Below are positions 1-11,274 of a stretch of DNA of 64,000 bases, piece by piece. The stretch spans positions 68,115,239 to 68,179,238 of the forward strand of contig OZ020589.1 of the NCBI GenBank assembly GCA_963971535.1, in the 5' to 3' direction. This DNA is from Notolepis coatsorum. Its lineage: Eukaryota; Chordata; Actinopteri; Aulopiformes; Paralepididae. Position 1 is the first letter of the stretch; every line of letters begins with the position of its first letter. Both the position numbers and the translations under genes were made by a program. The notes below the pieces were generated by a model. That model did no database searches. It was not told the origin of the DNA and saw only the letters and a list, made by a program, of their open reading frames with translations.

Positions 1-375
1 TTGTGATGAAATATAGTAATGCATAATTTAGGCACCTTTAGTTTAGTTTATTTCGTTTATAAAGGACAGTGTATAATGACAATCGTTTGCATTAAACAAA
101 TGGATGAGTGCACCAGATTTAGCAAGAAGCTATCATTTCCAATAGTCCTATGTACTGTAACGTTTCATAGCTATTTAAGTTCATTTAGATTATAAAGGAC
201 AGTGTATAATGACAATCGTTTGCATTAAACAAATGGATGAGTGCACCAGATTTAGCAAGAAGCTATCATTTCCATCTATAGTCCTATGTACTGTAACGTT
301 TCATAGCTATTTAAGTTTATTTAGATTATAAAGGGCAGTGTATAATGACAATCGTTTGCATTAAACAAATGGATG
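1..375. repeat. short tandem repeat, about 133-136 bp unit
   Basis: The block beginning with aaagg(a/g)cagtgtataatg recurs near positions 61, 194 and 330, giving a period of 133 to 136 bp. The third copy is interrupted at 375 by the Gypsy element that follows, and its remainder (tgcactagatttagcaagaa and on) resumes at 6609. No coding potential is seen. Its identity as a known satellite is not recognised. Confidence 0.8.
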
Positions 376-1270
376 TGTTAGGGTTTGTAACCGACCCCAA
401 GCGCAACGGCACAGAGAGAGTTGTTTCAGAGTTAGCCAAAGCAAGGGCGTATTTATTCTCAGAGTCACAAGATAGAATTAGGTTGAGCAACAGAACAAAC
501 GGGGAATCTGGCATGTGAAGAATGTTGCGGCTCTGCAGATTCTCCCAGTAGGTGGTGGTGAGGAATTAGCTTGTGACGTCTGAGCCGCTCTGCAGATCCT
601 CCCAGCATACACTCCAGGTGGAAACGGAGGGAGAGAGAGAAATCCCAGTTAGCCCAGCGCACAACAGAAACAGAGAGGTGACTGATCCAAATAAATATCC
701 AAGTGACTTGATCTTCGGTGTGATAAACACAGTTAGCAGAGTCCAGAGAAAAAACAATACGGTAATCCAAAGTGTAAATCCAACAACAAAAATTAGGTGA
801 GAACAGTATAACAAAAACGGGATCTCTTCGGTGTTTCACAAACACAAAAAACGGGTGATCCAAAAAGAACTGTTTCCAAAAACTCACCAGAGCGCAACGC
901 GTAAAGCGGGCAGATAAACGAGGCGCAGCTTCGTACGGGGAATCAGGTTCTCCACAGGGATACTTCACGAAAGTCCTGGGGAGCAACAGACAGGGAACAG
1001 CGACGGGAAAGACAGGCAGATGCAGGGAATATTCAAAACGATCCAACATCGATACTAGGGGAATCAGGGTATATAAAGCCACAGGGCGCTGATGACAAGC
1101 TGTGACAGCTGCGGGATGAAATTGATCATTGCTCCAGAAGCGTGTGGTGGGAAGAGCACCAATCAACACGGCATCTTACAGGAAAGAAGCGTGTGGCGGG
1201 GAATGCAATTAATTAACAAAATACCTTAAAGGAACGGAGCGAGTGGGTGGGGAGCGGACCAAACCTCACA
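376..1270 (-). repeat. 3' LTR of the sushi-like Gypsy
   Basis: This is the left LTR on the plus strand, hence the 3' LTR of the minus-strand element. It is followed at 1271 by a pyrimidine run (gtacccccccc), the complement of the polypurine tract. It carries a TATA box (1070-1078, read on minus). Just downstream in the element is the ten-base block 1038-1047, which is complementary to the PBS. Confidence 0.92.
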
Positions 1271-4097
1271 GTACCCCCCCCTCCACGGGAGCCACCCGGC
1301 GACCAGGCCGACCCGGCTCGCCCGGATGGGCACAATGGAAGTCGGTGATCAGGCCGGGATCTACGATGAGCCGGCGGGAGACCCAGCTCCGTTCCTCCGG
1401 ACCGTACCCCTCCCAGTCCACCAGGTACTGGAACCCCCGACCCCGCCGCCGAACGCCCATCAACCGGCGGACCTGCCACTGGGGGTGACCGTCCACCATC
1501 TTGGGAGGAGGTGGTTCCGGAGCAGGAGGCATCAGGGGACTGAGAGAGACAGGCTTAACCCGGGACACATGGAAAACGGGGTGAATGTGCATGGACGCAG
1601 GAAGCTTAAGACGCACCGCCGCCGGACTGAGCACCTTCAGAACCTCGAAAGGTCCGACGAACCGGGGGTTAAGTTTCTTGGCCGAGGACCGAAGTGGGAG
1701 GTCCCTCGCGGAAAGCCACACCCTCTGCCCAGGGTGGTACGTCGGCGCAGGAACCCGGCGCCGGTCAGCCCCACGACAGGCGCGCTCTGATGACCGGAGC
1801 AGCGCGGTCCTGGCGATCTCCCAGACCCGACGGCACCGGTCGAGGTGGTCCTGTACAGAGGGAACTGCCACCTCCGTCTCCTGTGCAGGGAAAAGAGGGG
1901 GTTGGTAGCCCAGGGATACCTCAAAGGGTGAGAGGCCGGTGGCGGAACTGACCATGGAGTTGATGGAGTACTCGACCCAGGGAAGGAAACGGCTCCAGGA
2001 AGCTGGTCTCTCGGCTGCCACACACCGAAGAGCAGACTCCATGCTCTGGTTCATCCTCTCCGTTTGTCCGTTAGTCTGGGGATGATAACCAGAGGAAAGA
2101 CTGACCGTTGCCCCCAATCCCTTGCAAAAAGCCCGCCATACCTGGGAAGTGAACTGGGGCCCCCGGTCCGAGACGACGTCCTGGGGAAAACCATGGAGGC
2201 GAAACACGTGGTGTGTCAGGAGGTCCGCCGTCTCGGCCGCCGAGGGAAGTTTGGGAAGGGCCACGAGGTGAACCCCCTTGCTGAACCGATCCACCACGGT
2301 CAGAAGGCACGTGTTCCCCTGGGAGGAGGGAAGACCCGTGACGAAGTCCAGCGCCACATGTGACCAAGGACGGCTCGGAATGGGAATCGGCTGTAATAGC
2401 CCGGAGGGTGCCTGGTGGGAGGCCTTGCTGCGGGCGCAGACTGCGCAGGCCAGTACGAACTCCTTGACGTCGTTCCTCATGGTGGGCCACCAGAATCGAC
2501 GAGCCAGGAAGGAGAACGTGCGATGAACGCCCGGGTGGCAGGCGAACCGGCTGGTATGGCCCCACTGGAGGACCCGGGACCGGACCGAGTCGGGGACGAA
2601 GAGACGATGAACCGGTACATTGCCTGGAGCGCGATGGAAGCGTAGGGCACGCCTTACCAACCCCTCGATGCCCAAGGTGATGACTCCTACCACCCTGGCC
2701 TCTGAGAGGATGGGAGTCGGGTCCTCAGTGGTTGGAGCCCCCTTGGAGTGTAACCGGGACAGGGAGTCGGCCTTCGTGTTGCGGGAATCAGGGCGAAACG
2801 TCAGCGAGAAGTCGAACCGACTGAGGAAGCTGGCCCATCTTGCCTGCCGGCCATTGAGGCGCTTGGAAGCACGGATGTACGTCAGGTTCTTGTGGTCCGT
2901 CCAAATGGTAAACGGCTCCTCGGCCCCCTCTAGCCAATGACGCCACTCCTCCAAGGCAGCCACAACCGCCAGCAGCTCCCGATTGCCGATGTCATAGTTC
3001 CTCTCGGCAGGGAGGAACCGACGGGAGTAGAAGGCGCACGGATGTACCTTCTGGTCCGTTGCCGACCGCTGGGATAAGATAGCTCCCAGTCCAGTATCCG
3101 AGGCGTCCACCTCAACGATGAACTGTCTCTTGGGGTCTGGATGGAGCAAGATCGGGGCGGAAGTGAACCTCTTCTTGAGGGAGCGGAACGCAGCACACGC
3201 CGCTGGGGACCAGTCGAACGGCAGGGCGGGAGAGGTCAATCTGGTAAGCGGTTCCGCCACTTGACTGTAGTTCCGGATGAACCTTCGGTAGAAGTTGGCG
3301 AACCCGAGGAAGCTCTGTAACTCCTTCCAAGAGGTGGGTTCCGGCCATTCCTCCATGGCCTGGATCTTGCGAGGATCAGCTCGGGTCAAGCCTTTCTCCA
3401 CGATGAAGCCCAGGTAATCGACGGAGTCGGAGTGGAATCGGCACTTCTCCGCCTTGACGAAGAGCCGATTGTGAAGGAGGCGCTCCAGCACACGGCGGAC
3501 ATGCTGGATGTGTTCCTCGAGGGTCTTGGAGTAGATGAGGATGTCGTCTAGGTATACTACCACAAACTCCTCCAGCATGTCACGAAGGATATCGTTCATG
3601 ATCGCCTGGAATACCGCCGGAGCGTTGGTGAGGCCGAACAGCATCACCAGGTACTCGTAGTGGCCCCTGGTAGTCTTGAAGGCGGTCTTCCATTCATCGC
3701 CCTCTCGGATACGGACTAGATGGTAGGCACTCCGGAGGTCCAGCTTGGTAAAGACGGTAGCCTGGGTGAGAGGCTCGAAGGTGGAGTTCATGAGAGGTAG
3801 AGGATACTTGTTCTTAATGGTGATCTCGTTGAGCTGGCAATAGTCGATGCAGGGTCGAAGGTCTCCGTCCTTCTTCCCAACAAAGAAGAAACCGGCCGCC
3901 ACAGGAGAGGAGGAAGGCCGAATGAGTCCTGCTTCCAAGGACTCAGAGATGTATTGATCCATCGCTGCCTTCTCCGGGACGGTCAGACTGTAGAGGCGGC
4001 TGCCGGGAAGGGGAGCCCCTGAGCAGAGGTCGATGGCACAGTCGTAAGGCCGGTGAGGCGGAAGGGCCTGAGCCCTGGACTTACTGAAAACCTCCAT
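1266..4097 (-). CDS. pol: Gypsy Pol: RT, RNase H, integrase, chromodomain
   Basis: This is the polyprotein that copies the element RNA and integrates the cDNA. The 943-aa frame has an RT with the catalytic YLDD near residue 153 (about 3550). RNase H follows, with VDASDTGLG and WTDHKN (about residues 325-420). The integrase has an HHCC finger ending CAVCARSK, then acidic residues in ALDFVTG, SDRGPQF and GQTERMN (about residues 520-690). A C-terminal chromodomain contains [15 protein letters not shown] (about residue 885). The chromodomain and RT type place it among chromoviruses; the sushi group is my best guess. The start chosen is the first ATG, inside the protease-RT linker, because the upstream frame is broken. 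The stop codon lies inside the 3' LTR. All visible catalytic motifs are intact. Confidence 0.92.
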   Translation of the reverse strand: MEVFSKSRAQALPPHRPYDCAIDLCSGAPLPGSRLYSLTVPEKAAMDQYISESLEAGLIRPSSSPVAAGFFFVGKKDGDLRPCIDYCQLNEITIKNKYPLPLMNSTFEPLTQATVFTKLDLRSAYHLVRIREGDEWKTAFKTTRGHYEYLVMLFGLTNAPAVFQAIMNDILRDMLEEFVVVYLDDILIYSKTLEEHIQHVRRVLERLLHNRLFVKAEKCRFHSDSVDYLGFIVEKGLTRADPRKIQAMEEWPEPTSWKELQSFLGFANFYRRFIRNYSQVAEPLTRLTSPALPFDWSPAACAAFRSLKKRFTSAPILLHPDPKRQFIVEVDASDTGLGAILSQRSATDQKVHPCAFYSRRFLPAERNYDIGNRELLAVVAALEEWRHWLEGAEEPFTIWTDHKNLTYIRASKRLNGRQARWASFLSRFDFSLTFRPDSRNTKADSLSRLHSKGAPTTEDPTPILSEARVVGVITLGIEGLVRRALRFHRAPGNVPVHRLFVPDSVRSRVLQWGHTSRFACHPGVHRTFSFLARRFWWPTMRNDVKEFVLACAVCARSKASHQAPSGLLQPIPIPSRPWSHVALDFVTGLPSSQGNTCLLTVVDRFSKGVHLVALPKLPSAAETADLLTHHVFRLHGFPQDVVSDRGPQFTSQVWRAFCKGLGATVSLSSGYHPQTNGQTERMNQSMESALRCVAAERPASWSRFLPWVEYSINSMVSSATGLSPFEVSLGYQPPLFPAQETEVAVPSVQDHLDRCRRVWEIARTALLRSSERACRGADRRRVPAPTYHPGQRVWLSARDLPLRSSAKKLNPRFVGPFEVLKVLSPAAVRLKLPASMHIHPVFHVSRVKPVSLSPLMPPAPEPPPPKMVDGHPQWQVRRLMGVRRRGRGFQYLVDWEGYGPEERSWVSRRLIVDPGLITDFHCAHPGEPGRPGRRVAPVEGGVL

Positions 4098-4874
4098 GAG
4101 GTCGTGGTACTCGGGGTGTATGGTTGAGAGGTCCGGAGGCGGCTCACCAACGGATCTCCGGGGCGGGGGACAGGACGCCGCCTGAAGACACTGGGCATGA
4201 CAGGAGGAGCTCCAACCCTTGATGGTACCGGAGGACCAGGCGATGTGGGGCTCGTGCAGCGCGAGCCAGGGCCGGCCCAGGACTACTGGGACAAGAGGGG
4301 ATCTGGTGATAAGGAACTGGAGTCTCTCAACGTGGTTACCAGCAATGGTGAGCAGGACAGGGCAGGTGCGTTGAGTGATGTCAGCCAGGCGGTGTTGGTT
4401 ACAATGCGAATACCTCCAATGGCCTCACTAGGTCCTCAAGTGGAATGTTGGCCCGGGTAGCAAACTCGAAGTCTAGGAAACTCTCGTCAGCCCCCGAGTC
4501 AATGAGTGCCTCCACCGTGGCCCGTTGGTCCGCCCAGGCCAGGGTGACGCTCATCAGATGGCCAGGTGGTGCACGGCTCTGGGAACGAGAAAAACGGCTC
4601 ACCAGGATCTCCCGGGGTCCCGGCGAGCCTGGTCTTTTGGCCGGGTGGGGCAGTTGGCGATACAGTGTCCCTCCCGACCGCAGTAGAGGCAAAGGCCGGA
4701 CCTGAACCTCGCCTCCCGTTCAGCTTGGCTAAGATGAGAACGTCCCAGCTGCATGGGTTCCTCCTCGGGTACCGAACGGGAGGGGAAAAATGCCACCAGT
4801 CGTGTTGGGAGCCAGCAGTACCGTCACGAGTACGGGGGGTCCGGAGTACCTCTGGAGGTCCCTGTCGGGTTCTC
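4098..4874 (-). pseudogene. Gypsy gag C-terminus and protease, frame-disrupted
   Basis: Two recognisable pieces lie here in different frames. At 4599-4796 is a nucleocapsid CCHC knuckle ([14 protein letters not shown]), which binds the element RNA. At 4399-4692 is the aspartic protease active site (LIDSGADESFLD), which would cut the polyprotein. The knuckle shares the gag frame but is separated from it by a stop. The protease and Pol frames differ as well. More than one break separates gag from pol. A programmed shift could explain one of them but not all, so I call this stretch decayed. Confidence 0.75.
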
Positions 4875-5693
4875 TCACGTCTTCTCTCCTGGAGGCGTCC
4901 GTCGATGTGAAATGGCGAGGCTGAACAGGTCCTCGAGGGACTCAGGTTCCTCACGGGTCGCGAGCTGGTCCCTGACTGCGTCGTTGAGCCCCCTCATGAA
5001 GGTAAGACGAAGTGCTTGATCGTTCCAACCGCTCTCCGTAGCCGCCAGTCTAAACTCCAGCACGTAGTCGGTAACCCCGCCGCTGCCCTGCCGGAAGGTA
5101 CCCAACCGGGCTCCAGGGTCCTGACCACGGGCTGGATGGTGGAAAACCCTGCGGAGCTCAGCCACGAAGTCTGGGTAGGAGAAACAGAAGTCTGCCTCCA
5201 TTGCCCAGGAGGCAGTGACCCACTGGGCTGCCCGGCCTGAGAGCAAGTTAGTCATGTAGGCCACTCGGGCTCCCCTTGAAGTGAAACGACTGGGTTGATG
5301 ACGAAAAACCAACTCACATTGCATGATGAATGTGGCACAATCCTCGAAGTTACCGTCGAACAGCCGTGGTTCGGAGAGACGGGGCTCCCGAGGTGCGGGA
5401 TCGGGAGGCGCGGGCCCTGCCAGGGCTGCGGGTGATGCTCCGGCCAAGGCTCCTGAAGGAAGTGGGGTTACAAGCAAGGTGTTAACGGTTTCACTCAGCG
5501 TGTGTAAGTGGAGGAGAATACTAGACTGCTGGCTAGCCAGAGAGCCCAGGGACCCCTGAATAGGCAGGACCTGCTCTCGGAGTTCCTGTACAGCAGCCGC
5601 AGCCGCATCTAGCAGTAGGCTGTGGCCCTTGGTTAACTCTATCTGGCCTGCCAATGCTGTTCTGACTCTCTCTGTGTCGGCTGGGGTCGTCAT
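4875..5693 (-). CDS. gag: Gypsy Gag, capsid portion
   Basis: This 272-aa frame starts only 13 bases downstream of the 5' LTR, right after the PBS. It contains a long helical N-terminus and the retrotransposon gag signature, with PRLSEPRLFDGNFEDCATFI followed by AYMTNLLSGRAAQWV and a DAVRDQLAT segment, as in Ty3/Gypsy capsids (PNMA/RTL-like fold). Gag would assemble the particle that packages the RNA. The frame ends before the zinc knuckle, which continues in the same frame after the stop. The ATG choice is well fixed by its position and the MTTPAD start. Confidence 0.88.
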   Translation of the reverse strand: MTTPADTERVRTALAGQIELTKGHSLLLDAAAAAVQELREQVLPIQGSLGSLASQQSSILLHLHTLSETVNTLLVTPLPSGALAGASPAALAGPAPPDPAPREPRLSEPRLFDGNFEDCATFIMQCELVFRHQPSRFTSRGARVAYMTNLLSGRAAQWVTASWAMEADFCFSYPDFVAELRRVFHHPARGQDPGARLGTFRQGSGGVTDYVLEFRLAATESGWNDQALRLTFMRGLNDAVRDQLATREEPESLEDLFSLAISHRRTPPGEKT

Positions 5694-5694
5694 G

Positions 5695-5704
5695 GTTGGA
5701 TCGT
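5695..5704 (-). promoter_or_regulatory. self-priming primer-binding site of the Gypsy element
   Basis: Read in the element sense, the ten bases acgatccaac lie two bases after the 5' LTR. They are the exact complement of the predicted RNA 5' end (1038-1047 and 6371-6380 in the LTRs, about 28 bases after the TATA box). They match no tRNA 3' end and lack the initial TGG expected for a tRNA primer. This is the arrangement known for Tf1 and sushi elements, where the mRNA 5' end folds back as primer. Confidence 0.78.
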
Positions 5705-5706
5705 AA

Positions 5707-6603
5707 TGTTAGGGTTTGTAACCGACCCCAAGCGCAACGGCACAGAGAGAGTTGTTTCAGAGTTAGCCAAAGCAAGGGCGTATTTATTCTCAGAGTCACA
5801 AGATAGAATTAGGTTGAGCAACAGAACAAACGGGGAATCTGGCATGTGAAGAATGTTGCGGCTCTGCAGATTCTCCCAGTAGGTGGTGGTGAGGAATTAG
5901 CTTGTGACGTCTGAGCCGCTCTGCAGATCCTCCCAGCATACACTCCAGGTGGAAACGGAGGGAGAGAGAGAAATCCCAGTTAGCCCAGCGCACAACAGAA
6001 ACAGAGAGGTGACTGATCCAAATAAATATCCAAGTGACTTGATCTTCGGTGTGATACACACAGTTAGCAGAGTCCAGAGAAAAAACAATACGGTAATCCA
6101 AAGTGTAAATCCAACAACAAAAATGAGGTGAGAACAGTATAACAAAAACGGGATCTCTTCGGTGTTTCACAAACACACAAAAAACGGGTGATCCAAAAAG
6201 AACTGTTTCCAAAAACTCACCAGAGCGCAACGCGTAAAGCGGGCAGATAAACGAGGCGCAGCTTCGTACGGGGAATCAGGTTCTCCACAGGGATACTTCA
6301 CGAAAGTTCTGGGGAGCAACAGACAGGGAACAGCGACGGGAAAGACAGGCAGATGCAGGGAATATTCAAAACGATCCAACATCGATACTAGGGGAATCAG
6401 GGTATATAAAGCCACAGGGCGCTGATGACAAGCTGTGACAGCTGCGGGATGAAATTGATCATTGCTCCAGAAGCGTGTGGTGGGAAGAGCACCAATCAAC
6501 ACGGCATCTTACAGGAAAGAAGCGTGTGGCGGGGAATGCAATTAATTAACAAAATACCTTAAAGGAACGGAGCGAGTGGGTGGGGAGCGGACCAAACCTC
6601 ACA
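5707..6603 (-). repeat. 5' LTR of the sushi-like Gypsy
   Basis: This is the right LTR on the plus strand, carrying the promoter for the minus-strand element. The TATA box (tatataaa on plus) is at 6403-6410 and the inferred transcription start is in or next to 6371-6380. It matches the 3' LTR with about four to five differences. Confidence 0.92.
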
Positions 6604-6653
6604 GGATGGGTGCACTAGATTTAGCAAGAAGCTATCATGTCCTAACGTTATAG

Positions 6654-6917
6654 CTATTTAATCACAATAGTGTCGCAAGTGTTTTTGTGGCTCCAGTCCA
6701 CGGAACGTTGACAGAATTTGCAAAACACCTTATCGCCGGAGGCATAAAAGTCATTTGGATACTGCTCTGCTCTGAATTGAGGGCTTATTGGGGAATTTCT
6801 TAGCTTCTTGACGATGTTAACACCGAAGCAGCGAGACGCTTGGAGACTGCTGTGTTGTGTGTAACCCGCTCTAGCGTCCGCCTCCCCGGTCGCGTGTGCA
6901 CCAAGCGTTCCACCCAA
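6654..6917 (-). pseudogene. hAT/CGGBP1-like BED zinc-finger fragment
   Basis: An 87-codon minus-strand frame ends with a segment of the form EQYPNDFYASGDKVFCKFC followed by QRSVDWSHKNTCD. This resembles the N-terminal DNA-binding zinc finger of CGGBP1 and of the hAT transposases from which CGGBP1 derives. The histidine-containing second half of the finger is missing and no transposase core follows, so this is a remnant. The N-terminal 50 codons of the frame look like chance sequence. Confidence 0.5.
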
Positions 6918-9900
6918 AAACGGAATTTCAGTCCAAATTAGGCCAAATTCTGCAATATTCCACGTTTTGCAGTTGATTCCATTTTTATTGGTTAATTCCG
7001 CGATTCCGTCCGCGATTCCGTGAACGCGGATTTCATATGGCTCTACCTCCTAGTTACGCACAGTCCTCATATCCCTCCTAGTTACACACAGTCCTCATAT
7101 CCCTCCTAGTTACACACAGTCATCATATCCCTCCCATACAATATGCACAACACAACAGACTAACTCGTCTTGCTCAATACTTGTTTATGAGTTTTAAGAG
7201 ACAGCACTGTAATCTCTCTCAACCAAAGCTCTACTAGTTAACAAAGATCTCCACCTTGCTATCTGAAACACTGACACCATTATCAACCTAATAATATCAA
7301 CCTGATAATATTGAAACATTATCAATATAACGTTAGCTACCAACTTTAGCAGGGCTCCTAATAACACAAGATACATTTCACTATGAATTGAAAATGGGGG
7401 ACCCTGATGTAAACAAGACGAAAGTCTTTATCTGGTCTGCATCTCCTTAATAATTATGTGTATTGAGCCGTACTGTATATTGTACCCATTCTGCAATCTG
7501 TTAAATAAAGTTTTCATTCATTCATGCCTTTTGAAAAGTGACATGGTCGATGTAGGAGTTATGATGCGGTTTCAATTCGGTTACAGTAACGTTACACAAA
7601 CTGACATTCTAAAGCCAAGAAGACACGACTTACCCATAAAGACGGTATATCGAGCGATCTCATCTATCGTTGAATAGTGCAGCTTCTCCATGTGACGAGT
7701 CTGACTCGAGCCGCGTGCATTAATCCCATGGAAAATGTAAACAATAGTGCATCGCGAGCCAGCTTGTTGCATCAAATTGATGTTTGGCTTTTGTCTCCCG
7801 AATGAAGTTAGAACTACTACACTTCGGCTGGCTAACGTTAGCATTAGCGTCCAGGCTAAGCACTGCAGGCTTTCGTTTTACAACGACTGAGATAAAAAAA
7901 ATATATATATATCATCAAACGATGCACAATGGAGAGGCATTGTTGTTATTGATATCATCTTCATCAATGCCATCAGCCCTGTTTAGACATTCACAAGACT
8001 TGCGTAACGTTAGCTAGCAAGCGAGCTAGTCGAAAATATCTCCTTCCTCCATTGCAGCGCTATCTACAGTACTAGAGAATTCAAAGTGCCCGCGAGGTGA
8101 TGACGTTGTTGTTGTTGTCACGTTTAGCTTTTATCGCAGGTGTATATAGATATCATCAAACGATGCACAATAAGTTCATGAACAATAACAAAACACTCCA
8201 CCCTGGGCCTGATAGCTGCGGTGGTAGCCCTTTAGCTACGTTAGCTCCAACAAGTTATCTTCCTGAGATAAAAATTATTTTGTAAACAAGCTGCAGAGAC
8301 GCAGTATGGCACAAGAGAAACCATTATCTGATTGGGCCACAAGGCTGTCAATCATGCTAGCTGCAGAGCCGTAGAGCAGCAAAAGAGAAACCATTAGCTG
8401 ATTGGATAACAAGGCTGTCAATCATTCAATCCCCAATTCAATGGCAAGAGTTAAACTGTGCTTAGATGACGTTAATAGCCTATTTTGATTGGCTATTATT
8501 TATTATTTATTTAAATTGGGTCAACCTGTGCAGTTATTCTGCACGAATATTACTGCAGTCATTACTGCAGTGCAGGCCTGCTCAGAGCTGTCAATTTTGG
8601 CCATTTTTGAAAAAAAAGAAAAATCACTGGCATTTTTTTACAGAGGAACAATTTTCTAATAAAAAAAATAATAATAATAATAATTAAAAAATAAAAAAAA
8701 TAAAAAATAAAAAAATATATATATATGAATTATGAGTGAATTTGTGTTTCACGTGTTGTCATAGAGAAACCTCCACTGGTGCATCCTGGTACCCACGCCA
8801 GGGTGCAGGTGTTGGCGGGTCAAGTCTGGGGTTGCTTGCTGTCCCTGGAGTTGCAATAGGGTCATGCAAGTTTGGGGCAGGCAGTGAAACATTTTGACGT
8901 TGCTGGGGAGCTGGTTGAACCAGTGGAAGAGAGGTCAGCAGGCCTCGAATCTCTGCCAGCAGGCCCTTGTAGTAATCTTCCTAGCTTAACCTATCTGCGT
9001 TGTGTTTACCTTACAAAGCCCTTGAAGTACTATCTACAAAATGCAGTAACCAGGTAATGGTTTCTGCACGTCAGCAACAGAGAAAACGGCGGTTTTGAAG
9101 AAACAGAGGTCGGAGCAGTTTTGAAAAATCCGTTGGTTTAATAAAAAAGGATTTCATTAATACAAATCAAAGATTTGAAAGAACACTTGCAATAAAGCCT
9201 ACAGGGTAGCCCTCACTATGCCGAAGTTCCTGAGGCTTTAGACTAAATATTCTGTATCTAAAAAGCTTGTAGCTATAAGCAGCTCCCGTCTCAGTTTCTC
9301 GTCCTTCGATGGTGTTTGGAATGCCGTCTCTGTGTATCGCCGGTCGGTCCGCCTTCAGTCAAGGGAGTATGTAGATTGGATGTTGATCGTTCAATTGTCC
9401 GTGGAGTTGTGTCGCTCTCTCTGCAGAGCGTGTCATATTCAAATCTAGATCTCCGCCCCCAATATTACGTCAGTCGGGCGGATCCTTCTAAGCATTACCG
9501 AGCTCACTGATTGGAGGACCAATAGCTCTGTCTGTCAATAGGCTAGTCACACGGAAGTGACGACAGAACGGAATTTCTTAGTAGGCATTCCCCAACAGTT
9601 TCAACCCCGACGTCGGTTTCAAAATGGGGAACCCTTTGATCTACACTATTTCCGTGTTGCCTTTTGTTCACAGGGGGGGGATAGAATGCACCACACCTGG
9701 TGTTCCTCAATCCCCTCCTTGTGAACAAAAGACTTCCTGTGTGCTGGTGTTTGTAGACCCAATGTCTGGCTCTTAATCAACATTATCTCTAAACCTCCCA
9801 GGAAGGCTCTTTGATCTTAAGGCTTGTAACCGCCATGGGATAGGAATTTTCCCTGGGCGTTGTAACCATGGTTAAATGCTAAATCACTCAACTGCTAATC

Positions 9901-9989
9901 TCATCACCTCTCCAGGGGATAAAAATACAGACAGTTCTAGAGCATTAGGGAGGAGTGGCTTTGAATTTGTAATGTGTAATGTTGCAGAT
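6918..9989. other. non-coding stretch with small repeats
   Basis: No convincing gene is seen. Small items inside: a 28-bp direct repeat (cctagttacacacagtcctc type, about three copies, 7048-7135); a duplicated motif atcatcaaacgatgcacaa at about 7912 and 8153; a 60-bp duplication (gagaaaccatta-ctgattgg) at about 8310 and 8385; an A/T-rich low-complexity run at 8610-8727; and an inverted repeat at 9661-9731. Several ctaacgttagct words, common in fish DNA, occur between 7830 and 8250. Confidence 0.6.
9661..9731. repeat. 12-bp inverted repeat with 47-bp spacer
   Basis: The arms cttttgttcaca (9661-9672) and tgtgaacaaaag (9720-9731) are perfect complements. No target duplication or promoter was found around them. 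This may be a chance palindrome or the edge of a decayed element. Confidence 0.5.
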
Positions 9990-10298
9990 TTACCTCTCCC
10001 ATTTCGCCATTCTGAGATCCATGGTGTACAATACATTTTTACACAGGTTTGTTTGAGAAACGACCACACCCTCCTCTCTCCTTTGCTGTCCTGCTAGGAA
10101 GTCTCTCATTATTACCAGCAGTTCTCCCCCTGGTCCACCGGTCGGCGCTGGGGCTGCAGCGCCCTCCTCGTCCTCCGGGTCTGTCTCCCAAGCCCGCTTG
10201 GTATCACCGGTTGCCGACTCCTCATCTCGCTCTTGTCTCTGGGAGCGCAGTCCGGTGCGTGGCCTGGGCAGGCGGGTTATCTTCTTTCGGCTAGCCAT
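9990..10298 (-). pseudogene. gag: N-terminal Gag fragment of a second Gypsy lineage
   Basis: A 102-aa minus-strand frame starts MASRKKITRLP directly after a PBS and an LTR, which is the position of a gag start. It is rich in arginine, glutamate and proline, with no capsid motif before it stops. The rest of the element is absent, so this is a 3'-truncated piece. The assignment rests mainly on position, because the residues themselves are not diagnostic. Confidence 0.55.
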
Positions 10299-10314
10299 CC
10301 CACTTCTGACACCA
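10298..10314 (-). promoter_or_regulatory. primer-binding site, tRNA-Leu type
   Basis: In element sense the site reads tggtgtcagaagtggga, two bases inside the LTR. It matches the complement of a vertebrate tRNA-Leu 3' end plus CCA at 16 of 17 positions. This identifies the adjoining 10317-10875 block as an LTR and fixes its orientation. Confidence 0.7.
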
Positions 10315-10316
10315 TA

Positions 10317-10875
10317 TGTGACGGGGTCCTCTCTCGAACTCCTTTGATTCTCTCATAAACAGGCGTAGTCGGAAAGATCTCGTTGGTGGGTGTTTATTTC
10401 CCGCCTCCCAAAAGTGCAGAGGTGATATAGTTTTACAAAAAATGTGAAAAGTGAAAGTAACATAAAACAAAATACCCTATACTTACTATATCTAACAAAA
10501 GTGGAAAAAGAGAAAACAAATAAACAAAACACAATATACTTAATACTTAACACTACACAAAGTCTAAATACACAATATCCACTACTACTTCCACTACAAG
10601 CAATACCAACACGTTTTACTAGGGATTCCGGTTACCTTCACTGTAACTCATTCCATTCAAGACTGACCTCCCTGGACCAACGCAGCTCCCTTGTATCCAA
10701 TAGCCCCTCCCACTAAGGCTTTAAACAGGATGTACATATTATTATTCTTATTAACACATTAAACCAATTCCTACACACAAAATATATATCCTCCACTATA
10801 TCACATACTTTCCAACTGTTTTAATTACAGATAACCAAGTAAACAGTACAATACAATAATATCGCTCACGTGACA
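10317..10875 (-). repeat. 5' LTR of the tRNA-Leu-primed Gypsy fragment
   Basis: On the minus strand the block starts tgtcacgtg and ends ccccgtcaca, so it has TG...CA ends. A GC-box/CCAAT region lies around 10680-10710 and an AATAAA signal is at about 10390, both read on minus. The 559-bp length suits a Gypsy LTR. The far boundary (10875) is inferred from the terminal dinucleotide only. Confidence 0.6.
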
Positions 10876-11274
10876 ATGACCTTGCGCCAACCCCCGCCAT
10901 TTACCCTGGCGGACATGTGTGCTTCTGCTTGGCCAAACACGTCAACCTAGGAGTGCAGAGCGAAGCGAATGCATCATGACTGTGAGTAATAAATGTGATG
11001 TGATGAATGAATGTCTTGCTGTATGAACGTCATTCTGCTATAACAACGGAAACGGAATGAAATGATTGTGCGCATTCGGACATCCTAAGAAAGCTGACAG
11101 GAGGGAATGTTTGGTGTGTGTGTGTGTTGATCATATGGCGTGTGTGCGTTCCCATGTGCGCTGTCCACATGAAACGCACCACATTACATTATACGGTTAT
11201 ATGGTATATGGAAAGACAGACAATGAGTGTGTATGTACAGTATGCGCACTGCCCGCAGTCAGTGACGGAGCCGC

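Larger units (their letters stand above)
376..6603 (-). mobile_element. Ty3/Gypsy chromovirus (sushi-like), nearly complete
   Basis: The element is bounded by two LTRs of 895 and 897 bp that begin tgtta and end ctcaca on the plus strand. It is flanked by the 5-bp target duplication ggatg (371-375 and 6604-6608). Coding runs on the minus strand in the order gag, zinc knuckle, protease, RT, RNase H, integrase, chromodomain, which is the order of Ty3/Gypsy chromoviruses. The two LTRs differ at only about four or five sites, so the insertion is young. The gag-protease region is split over several frames, so this copy is probably not autonomous as it stands. Confidence 0.93.

Noticed and set aside
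465..1169. 234-codon minus-strand frame in the Gypsy LTR, repeated in part at 5796-6502
   Set aside because: It lies wholly inside the LTR, has no domain, and differs in frame between the two LTR copies because of one indel.
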